Positions 39,401 through 54,400 are shown, numbered from the stretch's first letter. The stretch is DNA of 64,000 nucleotides from Hoplostethus atlanticus (GCA_034670405.1 JAXDDX010000087.1:558001-622000), one strand, 5' to 3'. Program-made: numbers and translations. The notes: generated by a model not told the origin, from the sequence alone.

Positions 39401-42400
39401 GCATCCGCACCACGGGTCGGGGAGTCTCCTCCATACCCTTATCACTCACCGCCTTGATGTGAACCAGGAAGGAGCGGTACTTTCCGCCTGCCATTCCTGC
39501 AGCGGAGGGAGGGGGAACAGGAAACAGACAGAGAACCAACCAACGATGAAGGTATAGGTACATACATTGACTCAATGGGAGAGGGGAATGGGTTACACAG
39601 TCAGTTCCACCCAGACTTTTCCATGACTTTCCATAACTGCTTCCATGACCTAAAAATATCAGTGGTGTGCTGGGTGTCAAAATGTTGGGTTGTAGCTTAT
39701 GTAAGGTTTTAGAATTAAGATGAACTAATTTGAACATTACTGTGACATTACTGTGTGTGCTTCTCCATTGAGAGTATACTATATATCAAAAAGATAACAT
39801 GGTTCAAGTATTAGGCTGCCTATCATATCCCACACCAGTTTTATTCTCACAATGACACAGACTCTGGATGATATTCAACGCTGCTATGTGTATCATTTTA
39901 ACATCAATAAATCAGTATCACATTAATATTGAGACATTAGTTTGATTACCATAAACAAACAAGGCCATCACCAAGAAGATTGGCAGCCTCTACACTGCAA
40001 TTTACCTTGTGTGTCACTGGGTCTGATTTGGTGGGAAATCTGCTGTTTTGCTTTACGGCACAACAGAAGATTGCTTTACAGCACAAAACAGGGAGAGGGA
40101 GCATCAGCTAACTGGAGCTAAAGCTTTGAGAGTTTCTGGCAATGGCAGATGGTGGAGGAAATTAAAATGCCAAAACACAGAAACTTGTTAACTTCACAGA
40201 AAGAGACCCAGTTTACCTTTGACCAGCTTGGGGCTGGTGAGGCTGAGCATGCCAGCGTGGCCAGACAGGTCCAGGCCACTAGCCAGCCACACTGGACCAC
40301 ACAGGATGTCCTCCTTATGGTCCTCTAGGAATGGACACAGCACAGAGCCTGGAGGATACATACCAATCATACTACTGCTATGGCTGGGCAGTATACCACA
40401 AGCTTAGGGTATAGTGGAATCCTAGTCAAATAAATGTTTTTCCATTTCTACAAGTCTATTTCACAGTGTAACTTACATTGAATGCACAACATTAAAAACA
40501 GCAGCCCTTTTCACGTTAATAGACTGGAATGGTAGAGTTGCGAGAAAAAGTTAGTGAATCCTTTAGAATTACCTGCATTCCTGCATAAATTGCTCCTAAA
40601 ATATCATAATATCTGTAAATGTTTGAGTGTTTTAGGGTGTACTTTTCCTTCAAGGACCCCTAGATACCATGTATTTAGACTTGCCAACCCTTGAGCTGTA
40701 TTCTCTGCATCTGTGGTAAGTTGGTTCAGTTCTTTACCTGATGTCTCTTCTATGTCCATGAACTGGATGTCCTCTGTAAAGTCATGTAGAAGGGGCTGGC
40801 CATTCCTCTCCCCATTGGCATTGAGGACATGGGACAGGGGGAAGGAGATCTGCCTGTCCACCGCGGTTTCTGATAGAGAAATAAGAATGGGACTCCCATT
40901 TGTACCTGAATCCCAAAGGTATTACCATGTGTTCACACTGTAAGCAACACGATCAAGTCACCAGAAGTCCATTCATTTCATATAGAGCTGAGCAACCAGG
41001 GAAAATATGCCGATGTGTGAATGGTCAACAAGCTTGTTGGCCAAGAAAAGTTGGTCACAACTGAACTTTTCACGGCCATCGACAATCATCAGACACTCAG
41101 ACTTCTGTAGTACCTTTTTTAGTATAGAATGGCCCATCAACCAGGTTGGTCGCAGTGTGAACGCAGGGTTAGATTCATCAGTTAACAAAGTGAATGAATA
41201 TTTACATGATGGTGGTAATCAGAAAATATAAGAAGTGTTTTTCCACAACAGTAAATCATCCAGGACTTATGGAGGGAATTACAAGGTTTTCAAGGAGAGT
41301 TTCTGAATGCAGTGTCCTCACCACTGACTTTACCCAGCCCAGGGGCTTTGTTCTTCAGTAGGGTGACCTGGATCTGAGGAATGTTGGTGATGTTGGCGTT
41401 CATGACAAACTTGAAGTCCACGTGGCCCACCATGCAGGCCTTGGGCAGCACCAGTTCAAACACATGCTCGTCCCAGCTCGAGCTGGAGAGAGAGAACATG
41501 AGTCACCGATTCAGTAGACGGCAAACTGAAAGCATAGTGACTTTTCATAAATAAGTCTGAGCATTTCTATGACACTAACCAATTTGTTTTTTTCTTGTTT
41601 GTTCATGTTTTTCATTTCAAAAATAGGGCTAAACAGTCTGGCTTCCACAAGTTAGGTTTGCTTTGGAGGAAAAACAGCTAAAAACATCAACTAATGCAAG
41701 TAATGTTTAAAACAAGTTGTAAAACACATTCTGATGCATTCACCCATGTGAGGCACATTTCTCTTCCTTCCTCTGGTTGGGTGGAAGAGCTCAAGTAATT
41801 TTATTTAGATGACAACAAAGGCAGGAGAATAAGAATGCTTGGGGCTACTCACTGGAGATCTTGTTGTTCCTTTTCATCAATACCATAATGTTCTTTCTTT
41901 CCCACAAATATACACACCCATACCTGGCATCCATTTTTTGCTATAGAAAGCTTTGGAGGTTTAGCCTAAGATGCTACTGAATTGCTCTTCTCGTCATACA
42001 ATCATCAGACAATAATTAGTCAAAGTCAGTCTGAATTTGAGTGTACCTGTCTAATGCACAAGAATACGCGATCGGATATCCATCAAATCAACGTTTAACG
42101 CTACCTATCACTTTGGAGCTTCCAGGTGCGAGTGTGTTGGGCTGCATCTCCGTGGTGCTGCTGGTGAAGGTGCTGCGGGTGGCGTCGCTGCTGCTGCTCC
42201 TGCTGCACTTCCACCCAACATGGCGGCACCGTGGCCGAGAAGCGCGGCGTTAACGTCTCGAATCGGGTCAGCTCCACCAGCGACGTCAGGCTCTCCATGG
42301 TCAGTGCTTGGTCTACCAGGAGGTCCACTCCTGCAGAGGATGAGAGAAAGGGCAGGTGGAGGAGAAAGTATGAGTTTAGAGTTTATGTTTCTTGACAGAC

Positions 42401-45400
42401 TTTAAATTAACAAAGTATTTGTCGTATATAAGTAGTCTCTCTTGCTGTCACATGACATTTTGATGCATGGTACATACAGTTCCCTTTTACACTTGATATT
42501 AAAATCTGCAATCTGCTTCTGGATATCCAGAAAATGAAGAATTCAACCATACTCTTTTTGTATTTTGCTTATCTGCACTCTGTCCACATTGTAATCGCAT
42601 CTCATTTTTGGTCATCAGCAATTTCTACCCTGCAGCAATGACGCTTCTAAACCATGGGCTGATACAGTCTAACCAATGCAAACAGTGTACAGATTGCAGT
42701 TCCACCTGGCTGACTGTGACATTCCCATCTCAAAGTGTGCTGGTACCCTTACCTTGAATTAACATGCATTTTTTTCTGATCCAGGTAAAACATATAGATA
42801 TAAATGATGTGAATGGGGTCTCATTTTGTTCATCTTCCTTACTAGTTTACTTAATAATAGCAACCACAACAGCAGGTGATTCTGTTGTGGGCCTGTACCT
42901 CTTACTATACGAGGCAATGTGCTACTGTGCAAAGCAGCCCCACAGCATTATGGAACCTCTACCATATTTGGCTGCAGGTAGGGTGTTCTTTTCTTTAAAA
43001 GATTCATTTCGTCATCCGTAAACAAAGTGCTCATCTGCATTGCCATAGAACTTTAATTTGGTTTCATCGGCCCACAGAACATTTTCCCAGAAGGATTTAG
43101 GTTTGTCCAGGTGGGTCTGGGCAAAGGTCAATCAGGCCTTCTTGTGTTTTTCCTTCAGCAGTGGGATCTTCTGTGGCCTCAGTAAAGCCCTTCTGCTGCA
43201 AATTAATTATTTATGTCATCCAACAAAATGTCTTTGAATTGTTCTAAAAGGGTGCCTATAATCATCTTTTCTTATTGTTTGATCATGTGCTGTTGTAAAT
43301 CTATGGATGAATGTGTGAAGACCGAAATATGTTTCAATTTCCAATGATTTCAGAAGATATTGTATATTATCTGCATAAAATGTAAGGGTGCCAATAATCT
43401 TGGCCAGAACTGTATATCAAGGAAAATTATATTTAGATAAATACTGTTTTTATTTTATTGCCCAGCCATAAGTGAATAATTGATTGAGCTTGGTTTATGC
43501 CGCTCATACCTGTGATCCCAGGGCTGGAGGGGTTAGAGGACAGCTTGGCCCCCTCCAGCAGCTGTTCAGCCCCTTTACAAAGGGGGCCGTCGATGAACAT
43601 GTCGCCATCATCCATATCGTCGCACACACCTCCAATTTGAAGGAAATGAAGTTCTCCACCTTCAGAGGACAGCAAAATGGAAACACACAGGATTTGTTAT
43701 TTTTTAAATTTTTGCTTGTATTAGATAGTTTGAAGAGAGTGAAGAGAGACAGGAAAGACTAGGGTCGAGGGGGGACATGCGACAAAGGTCACAGGCAGGA
43801 TTCAGCCTAACCCTAACATAATCTTAACATAAACTCTGGATTTATTGTTTTTTTGTGGGGACATTTGGACCCAAGCTCACAGGCACACTTTACTAGTCTA
43901 GTCAAGAGTATAAGTGATATAGCACATATTGTTCAGAAGGTGGAGGTGCAAGGTAGGGCTGCATGATATGCAAAAAACAAAGATTTTCTAGCACGATAAG
44001 TGAGCCCTACACAAGCACACCCACATGTGCATGCATGCACACACACACAGACTTATAGCCATAAACTTCATAGTAACCTCCTCGGGTAGTTGGAGGAGGA
44101 TTGCACTGGCCTTGTCTATGTTTGGATCATATCCTAACAGCATCATCATTTCTATGCTGAAAATGTTATTAACCAGTCAAAGTGTTGATACCACCCATCC
44201 ACAAAAAAAAATAATAATAATAAAAAACCTGTTACCTCCATGCAGACATACTGTGGACAGTCACTCCTGCTCAACCAAGTATCTGAATTGTACTCACCTT
44301 TTGTGCAGGCACACAGGCGGTCGGTCCCAGAGCAATAGGTGACTGAGACAAAGGGGTCTGTCTCCTCTGTTGACCCCTCTTTCTTGGGTGGCTCCACCTT
44401 GGCAAGTACCTCCAAGGTGGACAGGTCTAGGATCATAATGTACCCAGCCTGCGTGGTCACCACTAAGTGGCCGAGGCCTGCCACCTCCAGCCGCTTGCAC
44501 TCTTTGGGGCTGGAGGTGGTGGTGGAAGGATTGGTGACAGTAGTGCTGGTTGTGGCTGCTCCACATGCAGTCTCAATTCCAGACCCACCATATCCTGCGG
44601 TGCCCATCCCAAAGCCGGACAAGCAATGTTTTGGACCGGGTGGGAGAGCCTCCTCAGGGGCCTCCTCACTGTCATCCTCCCTGCCATCAAGCACATCTGG
44701 GGGAAGTAATATTAGAGAGGTGATGGCATCCCGTGGGTCGCGGATGTGCTGCACCTTCACGGGTTCCTCGTCCAAGGTGACAATGCGGGTGGAGTAGTTG
44801 AGCTTGTAGAGCGCAAGATAGCCCCCACCACTCCCACTGCCCAAGGCCCTCTGCTGTTGCTGCTGCTGCTGGTCAGTTGGGGGCAGGATGAGGGGTGTCT
44901 GGGGGGGTGAGTCCCCTGGGTGGTGGGCTTCCACCCCGTTGGCCATCGGGTGGAGGGGGTCACCTTTGCGCTGGCTGCAGAGGGCAGAGTGTAGGCGGTT
45001 GAGGTTGTTGAGAGCCTCTACTTGGTTTATGGCACTGAGCGACTCGATGCCACACGGCTGCAGCCCCACCAGAAGGTGCACGCCGTCCCAGCAGGGTGTG
45101 ATGGAATCCACGTACAGATTCTCCTCTTCGAGCTGTTTGGGTAGCCTCAAGCACTGCACCAGGGCTCCAGGCCGAGGCGGTGTAGAGACAGTGGCTGCAG
45201 CCAGTGTGCTCCACTTGTCCACGTGGCCGTCCAGCCCTGCCAGGTTAGCCGCCGCATCAGCAAACTGCTGTATATAGGTGATGGGCGGGTCCTGAAGGAG
45301 GAGCTGCTCATGCGTGTCAAACTCCATCTCTATGATCTGTGGCACAGTGAAGCCCTCCTCGTGGAGCCCTTTGCTCATTAGGTTGTTCATCTGAGCAAAC

Positions 45401-48400
45401 ACCTTCCCTGATGATTTGTCATCCACCTCCTTGATACTGTACAGCAGCAGCACGGGCATAGTCCTGCGTACAGCCGGCAGGGGAGAAGGAGGTAGGGGCC
45501 CCGCTAGGGTGGAGGAGCCCAGCTCCTGGGCTGCAGTTGGGGGATTGCACATCTCTATCTCCATGGGGCCCTGATCCTGGAGGGGGCCAGTGTGGATGGG
45601 CTCAGGGCCCTGAGTCCTAAGGGGACCATCAATGATCCTGCGTCCTGATGCTGGGGCTGTGGGTGGAGGTCCAGCCATGGGGGAGCTAGCTGCTGAGCGG
45701 TAGCTGAGCAAGCCTCCAGCCAGCAGGCAGGGAAAGGGAATGTTGTGGTGGTCAGGAACTTTGTCCTTGTCCTGGCCGTGGGCCTTGGCCTGGGTGAGCA
45801 AGGGGTTAGCCCCCAGCTCTTCCAGATCCTTGACAGTGTCCTCAAGCACGCTGGCCACCACCTCCCACTGAAGCTTCTCTGGCTGCTGCAGCACGCTCAG
45901 CGCCGTCACCCCCAGGCTCACTTCCATACTCTCGTGCTGGGACGGCTGGCCTGGATGCAGGACAAAAGAGGAAGAAGAGCTCTAAGGTGGGGGATTTAAA
46001 ATATTTTCAGCACAGGACCTGCAACCATGGTAATCTGGTGGAAATTCCCCTTTGATCCACAAATCATAAACTGCATACTAGCCCATCAACTCTTAATATG
46101 GCCCTTCTAAACATTTCATTTCATCATAAATTATTTCATTTGTGAACACAAACTGGACTATATGTTTGTAACTGAAACATGACTAAGCAGTGGTGTTCAA
46201 GCAGTTCCTAGATATACCTTCATCTTATTATCACTCGGGGCTCTCTCTAGAAATTACCTCTATTACTAGCATTACTTAAGATAATTTATGTTTTTACTGT
46301 AATGGCATGCAATGCTCTTTTGAATTTTGAACATACCATTAAAAAACGTTATCTTGACTTTGAGGTGGCGGAAATTTTTCTCTCCCTTAATAAATAAAGT
46401 GCAACACATTTTTAGCCTCTTCCTGCAATGTGCTGACAAATAACTTATGCTCAAAGCTAAGGTCTACCATCCCCTCAAAAGAAAAGTGACGAGATTGCAC
46501 AACTTCACAGGATATGCAGCAGAGCAGAACGCAGGTGAAGGAAGACTACGTTTTCTAGTATTTCAAACAACCAGGACAATCCGACATTTTTATTCTCAAC
46601 CATCGGTTGATCAACTCCAGCCCTGGACGCGCCCAGTCTTTAATAAGGCTAAGCACATGGTGGGTTGTTCAGAGATCAATACAAGGGAAGGTGCAAAATT
46701 CTCTTCACCTAAACAAAGTTAAAACTAAGATTCTGGTAACTGGGACATGCTCATGCAAGATCATGCTAAGAACTTGGGGGTTATCTTTGATAGTGACCTA
46801 AACTTGAAACTTTTTTCAGGTGATATCAAGGTCAGACTATTTTGGTGTGTTTATCACAAAAACTATATGGTTTATTTTCCATTTCATCCAATTATATCAC
46901 ATGCTGAGCATTGGTATAAAATAAGTCACTCAGTGGGTATTATGTAAATGAAAACAGTAGGTAGATGACCCTCAATATCAGAGGACTGAAGTTACAAATA
47001 ATGTACCACTGAACTGGAACAGAACAACTTAACAAAAAGCTGCAGACAACATACCTTAAATGTGATTTCTTTTCAATATAGCACTATCAGGGATCATTGA
47101 TTAATCAATTGTCAGTGCTGCGTGATGAGTCAAATCCAACTGGTAAGTAGGAGCAATGTCCGTAAGTGGCTTTGCACTCATGTTTGCTTAATATCTGAGT
47201 GTTGGGCAACTTTACATATCTCTGACAACAGTGTCAAATTACTGTCGAGCGCACATTAAAAACACAAAAAGTTTGGAGCATTCTGTAGGAGGATCTGTAG
47301 AAGTTTTACTTCTTTTTCCACACCGGGACTGTTGGCTCTGCACCGGCAGAGCGCTAAAACAAACTGTGGAGACCAGTAAGTCTCTCCGATGTCTAACTAC
47401 AAGACTCCTAACATCAAAATGGGCATAATAGGGATAATATTGAGGATAATATCACTCTTTAAAAACAAAAAAAAACACTATCCTGAAAAGGATTATGTAG
47501 ACGGCTGGCGCTTGTGGAAAACACTGCGTTACCTGCTGTTATTCATAGTCTATTTCCCATTTCAGTGACTTGCAGATATTCAGTGTCTTAATCTTTGGCA
47601 GGGTGTCCACATACCGGTGACCTTCCATCATCCAGAGCAGAAAATCCAAGCATTCAACTCAGAGTCAATGAGAGAAAGATGCAGACAACAAGAAAAACTT
47701 GTTTTGCCAAACCCACAATCAGCTTGCACAATAGCCTTATAGGCCCAAAGAGAAAACTTGAGAATAAATGAATGTGTATATTTCATAGAAAGTTTAATAT
47801 GTAGGCTGGCATTAGGTATGTTGGAGACTGATGGGTAGGCACTCCACCAGTCTGAATGACCAGCAAATTTAACAGATTGATCTACAAATCACTTCCCATC
47901 AGAGACACCAGTCAGGTGATGTAGGTTCCTGTTTTTTTTTTTTGACAATTTCAAATATACACGCCCTGCCCTTTTTTTTGCTACCCTGATCTCATATAGA
48001 CTACTGCTTCTCTGAATTCTTAATTAAAAAGCACTCAACAAATCTTAAAAGCATGTAAAATAAAAGCCTCCATACCTGTTACCGACTCTGATCTGGAATG
48101 CTCATCACTGTCCGAGTCCTCCAACTGGTCATCGCTGGAAAAGAAGAAATAGTACAACAGCCTGTCAGACATGTAATGATAAAATACTAAACTGAGAAGC
48201 ATGCTGCGTTGCGTGTGTATGTGCGTGTGCGTTACCTGTCTCCCTCTAGCTTGGGGAGGTCGGAACAGGTGGAGGATTCCTCCAGCCAGGCCAGAGTTGG
48301 TCTCCGGGACTCCGTCAGCGTCTGTTGGTTCTGCTCTCCACCACACAGGATCAGCTGCCTGAGGATGGCTGGGTCGTACGGGTTGATCTCAAACTTCAAG

Positions 48401-51400
48401 TGCACCTGATCCGCAGCAGAATCACAAATCACTTTAATATACGGTTACACCGATATGGGTTTTTGACAGTCAGTTGATAGATAGTGGGCCCAGATATTGG
48501 CCCTATTTTTTTTAGCATGTGTTCATTAGCTGATTCTGAGTTTTTGCAAAACAACTTCCCTAAGAATGTGGTGGAAAAAGGTCTAATCTAATTTGAGTCT
48601 CTGACCTTCATCATCTTGGAGACATCCCAGATGCAGATCTTGCCCCTCTTGGTGGCAGCGGCCAAGAAGTGGGGGCAGCTGCCGAAGCCATAGCAGGCAA
48701 TCTTGTCTGAACCGTCGTGGCTACTGGGGAACTGGGCCGGGCTGGTGGCCAGCGTCACAGACAGCGGCACATTCTGAGTGTGCTCACCTTTCACAAATGG
48801 ACAGTTGGGGGAATGTCGCTCGTGCTCGGACCTGGGGGAGGAGTATTCGGGAGAAACGGCGAGCATAATACATTTTGATGATTTGAATACATTTAGATAG
48901 GACTTTTTCAGACTTTTTAAGGACCCATAACACCCTGCCTTCATCTCTTTTACGGGGAATACAATAACATTAGCAAACTAGCTTGTGTAGTCTTTGGTTG
49001 GAGTGAAAACCTACATACTCTTGGCCCTCCATAGCACATAATTACCGAAATGCAAGCAGAACAGATAAAAGTGAATGGTTAATGAACTCTACTCACCATG
49101 GCTCATCTGTGGGCTCCCAACAGACCAGACAGACGCTGCAGGTGAAGCACATGGCTCTGTCATCGCCTGTAGAAGCAGGCTGCAGGAGGAGAAGCATAGG
49201 TAAAGAAACTGGGAGAACCAATAGGTCCCAAAAGAACTTAAATAATGTTCAGGGTCTGAGCAAAGTGATTACATGGCAAAATAAACGGTATCGCCACCAC
49301 CACCTTGCCTAACGATTTTCCTCCCGTGTATAACTGCAGATAAATGTACTATTCGGAGATAAAGAGGGCACTGAGTTCTCACAGAGCCTACCTGGTGGTA
49401 AAATCCTGCTTGGGCCATTGGGTCAGGCTGAGCCCACCTGTAGCCAGCATGGGGCCATGATGTGAACGTCTCCCTCCTGTTGGCTTCGCTGTACATCAAT
49501 GATCTGGAAGGGAAAAATGTCTAGTCAAGTATGTGTGTAAGCAGTGTATTGTGTGTTACTGTGATGTGCGGGATATCTCTATGTGTATCTTAAGACTTTG
49601 CTCTTACTATGCAGATAATTTACATGTCTATGGGCCAATAAAGTATCATAACAAGGTAATGGCAGATGGTGGAAGGGAAAAAAAAATCAAATTATTAAAA
49701 AAACAACAACAACAACATCACTTCCAAAATGTTTGCAATCTTAAGCCAAAGACAAGGAGGGGGGAGGAGACAGGAAGCAATGAGGTTTTGGGGAAATGCG
49801 GTCTTAATTCTGAGAATACCACTAGCGTGAGATAGAAGCTACCAATCATCTCGACCACGGTCTCATTTGTTTACAGTAATTATACCACGGTAATAATTAA
49901 CAGCAAGGATGCCGACTAGGATCTTGCTCACCTGTCTACGGAGCGCCCTGGGCCCACCCCCAGCTCAGGCCTGGCGCTGGATAAGAGGTAGGAGAGTCTG
50001 TCCATGATGGACGAGGCCACAGATAAGGCAGCCACATTCTGGTTGATCTTCTTCAGCTCACAGACAATGGCGCTGGCCACCAGCTTCAGTACGTGGTGGG
50101 GCAGATGGAAGGTCACGGTTGCCCACTGGATAAAGGAGTGGAGGGAAGAAAGGAGACAAAGAAGAGATTCAGCGAGGTAGAAAGGTAAGGAGTTAAAATG
50201 AAAAAAGGGAAAGAGATGGATTGGAGGATAATGAAAGCAAAAGTAGGAGAGGAACAGAGTAAACTACTCTGCCAAATGGCCCAATAATATAAGCTCAGGG
50301 AATGCATCCTAACACCAGATATAGCAATATAGACAGAGAAAGAGACAGAGACACCGATAGAGCGAGCAGTGTTTCCCATACATAGGCTCATCTGTGGTGC
50401 ACCGCCAAAATATTGGCATCACTGACACAAAATAAAAAGTTTGTCAATATATAGAAATTGATCTAAATCGATTGCTGCACCTAAGAGGTCTGCATCAAAC
50501 CAGATGGTTATATGCATGGCGATGTAAAACAGCCTGAAGTCAGCAGCTACCTCAGCTGAGTGCATTATTCCATCCACTATCCAACATATATACGTCCCTG
50601 GGAGGTCAGTAGCAAAGTTAAAAGGGAAATCCATCACCCAGGACACAAGCTGATTGTTATAGCAGCTGAGTTGGGACAGCGGCCAAGAAATAAGGCAGGA
50701 CAGTGGGGAAACTGCCAGCAGGAATGACACACAAGGAAGGAAAAAAGTGACAGCTGTTATTGCCTTTCCTATAGGCGTGTCTCAGAGAAGTCTGCGAAGG
50801 CAAATGGGTGGCTAGTGTTGAAAGCTGAATGCTGAGAGAAATAGAGGAAATGGAGTAAAGCGAGAGTGAGAGCATACTGGTTGGCTTTTTCTGTTCACCA
50901 TTGCATGTATCCACTGGGCTGGTTCTCAATGGCCCAGGACCACAATGAGAAAATGTGTGCACAGCGTGGGATACTAGTCGTAGTAGTATGAGCTGAGTTT
51001 GGGCTTTTCCAGTACGCTGCATACTGTACACATGATTATTTATTTATTTGGGGTGTAACAATTTAAATTTTACATTGAAAATTCAATAATTATAATTAAA
51101 AGCTGTATCAACGATCCTCCTTTGTCTGCAAGACGCAAGGGAACGTTATACTAGTGCAACTTTTTTCTCTCTTTGGAATGATGACCCGGATGGCCACTCA
51201 GTTTGCCGGGTATGCCATGCGCGAGTGGCGTATTCCAGCACAGGGAACACAACGAACATTGCCACACAGATTCGTAGATACAAAGAAACACAAGTGGCAA
51301 GGAAACACTGACTCCGGCTATGCTTCCAGGGGCATTCAAAATGAAAATCAGTCAAATCTAGTTGCACCATAGAAATGACTAATGCTATAGGAGTGTTTAT

Positions 51401-54400
51401 GGCATTCAATATGCGGCCGTACTTCATTGTGGAGAAATCTTGAAATCGAAAGTAATATCAAATCGTGGATTTGGCGTATTGTTACACCCCTATCACATCA
51501 AATTTGTCCAGGCATAGATTAGAACAAGTTCAAGTCATACTGCTTATAACAATCAATTATTTAATATCTATGAACTGGAAGTGACTGAGTTTATAGACTA
51601 CTCTAATGCAGTGGCGGCTGGTGCATTTTTCTCCAGGGGGGGCTATACCAAAAATCAAACAAACATGTACTAAGGTATCATCAGTGTATTTAAATAAATG
51701 AAAAGGCCTTTATTTGTATTTGCTGAGCTGAATGAACATTTGTTGTAATGAAACGTGCTTAAGGTAAGTTAAGGTACTTCAATTAGTGCAAATTCTTTAT
51801 AATAATTATCTTTTATACTACAATATGTAATGGTGAAAGACTAAAGTAACTGAAAAGTGCCTCGATAAGTGCAACAGAAATCTGACAACACAAAACCCTG
51901 AGACAATGGCAGAAAATTATGAACACAATAAGACCTAATAGAAAATAACATTTAAGAAAAAAATAAATTAATATGGTATTACATTTGAAATACCCAGTGC
52001 CATCAAAACACTGAGTGAACTGGCTCAAAGCCATATGACTTTGCCACCTTGTGGCTTAAACTTTTTGTTTTGTACATAAATTTTGCCCTTCTCTCCTTGA
52101 GAGATGCACATTTCTCAATGACTCTATGGCACCACAGAACTTGACACAGTTTATTATTTTAGACAGGATGTGCCTGTTTTTGTCAACCTCTTCATTATGC
52201 TCACGGATCCCTGTCCTGTAGCCTTCCTCAAGCTGAGCAGCTATGTTGACTTTCCCAAACATTTGCTTTTGATTTTTCTGATATGTGGTTTAAATCATTC
52301 AAACCTGTCTGAATCCATGCTGGGTCTGAGACCTGTCGTTTGAAAAAGGGTGCAGGGAAAGCAAAATAAAGCATTGTGTCACTACATACAGTTAACCAAG
52401 CCTTCCTACTAAACCAGCTCCTTGAAAACGAGTATATTGTCTCATTCTGGCGCATTTTATGTCAGATGTACCACGAGCCACTCGCTCTCTGCTGCCAACC
52501 AGTGGTTGGTGGTGTGTAAATCAGCAGCATTCAGATAAATGCTGTTTAGGAGCGAACTGCGCATGTACAACTTATAACGAGAGTCAATGGGCAAAGATTT
52601 TTGCCGGAAATACATGACCTATCAGTAACTTTAGACAACGTAGAACAATTTGAATCTACATTTTATTGCAGATTATACATTCTACTCACTAACTATATAA
52701 TATTTACCTCGCTCATTTTAAAAAAAAAAAAAAAAAGAAAGTAATTTTGAAAGTCTTATTCAATGAAGTCTAGGATGTGGGGAGTGGTGGGGCGGCGCCC
52801 TAGCGCCCTCTATTGGCCAGCCGCCACTGCTCTAATGTGAAAACAGAAGGAAACAGGCATACCTAAGAGATATTAGAGGTGTTTAACTTAGTGGTTAACT
52901 TGGCCCGACGACAGAAAAAAGTGATTTCCATCAAGAGATGTTCTGAAAAGATTTGGAAGGTAACTCAAGGGGATGCTGAGCTTTTGTGCCAAGAACACAA
53001 GTCCATAACTTACAGTGACGTGAAAGTCAGTTGTTTACACACCAACTTAAAGCCAACAAAGTTCACTTGCTTGTTAACATCACAGGTCTGAGTTTCTAAT
53101 GGTTCCCAGCTTTTCTTCCACAGCTTTTCTAGCATTTTGTTGGCCAAAACAGTCAATGGCATTTTGAACCTTCATAAGCAAGGTATAAGGTATGTGGTAA
53201 GTGCCGACTGTCAGACAGCACACAAATCCGTCATCTTGGCAGATTGTCGGTGTTGGTTCTAAGGTCTAAGAGAAGCTAGCAACAAACCTGGCAGAGCAGG
53301 GAGACAGCTTGGGAAGCGGTAAAGAGGGTGATTTGTTGCAGAAGTAACTGCTCTGGCTGGCAGGGCCAACAGGAAGGCAGAGAGAGGGCACCCTCCCTGG
53401 CAACCTCATTTAGACAAACAGAGACAAATCTGTAGTGTGTTCACACTGCAAGTAACTCCGTCAATGGGTCGAGATGACATTCAGGTGCGGGTTAGGTGTC
53501 CTGTCATATAAAAAACCCCACAAAGTTTGGTTACCAACAGAGTCTGCTCTCCAAAAACAGATAAGACTGTTGACGTGGAATATGTCCCAGTCAAGACTTG
53601 GGCCTCCATCAGTCTACATTCAGACATATTGTATACAGTGGAGAAAATTCAGTACCATTGCTACTCTCCCTAGGAGTGGGCATCCAGCAAAGATCACAGA
53701 GGTGACAAAGAACCCTAAGGTAACAGCTAAGGATCTGCAGGCATCTCTTGAACTTTGGATTTGTGTGTGAAAGGGGTATTAGATGAAGATCAGACCATAT
53801 TTTAGGGGCCATTTATACGGGAATGCAGTTAATTCAAAAGCATTCACAAACTTTTTCTCACAACTGTATGTAGTGGCCGATGACTGTAAAAGGTTCATCA
53901 CAGCAAACTTTTCTCGGGCAAAAAAAATAAATATACTGTATATATTGACCATCCACACATTGGCTGAATTTCCCTTGTTGCTCAGCTCCATAGTACATGA
54001 ACTGACTTCCGGTGACTTGTTGATCGTGATGTTCACATACTGAACACACAGTAAGCTTTGCTTAGGAAATGGGGAGAGCAGACTGGAGGATACCCTCTAT
54101 GTTTGGATTGGTGACCCAGACAATTTTACGGCCAAATTTTGAATGTATGCATGCATGTGATGGTGACAATGATGGTCAGATGATGGCACTGATGGTTCGA
54201 TGCTCACTAGCCTCTCAATAGATTGGGAGAATGGGTGGGTGGGCATTGGGACAGGAGGTCTGCTTGTTCCCCTGCCCAGCTGTGGCTATTAATATGTCAA
54301 TGAGGTCTGCTGTGTGCCGCAGACTGCAGTCAGCTCTCAAGTCTCAGCACTGCTGCTGCTCAACAGGAGAATGCTTGTGCAGATTACTGAGGTGAAATTG

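Noticed and set aside
44339-45277. Plus-strand open frames of 129-152 codons opposite the big exon
   Set aside because: Antisense shadows of BIRC6 exon 9, whose low stop density comes from GC-rich coding sequence.
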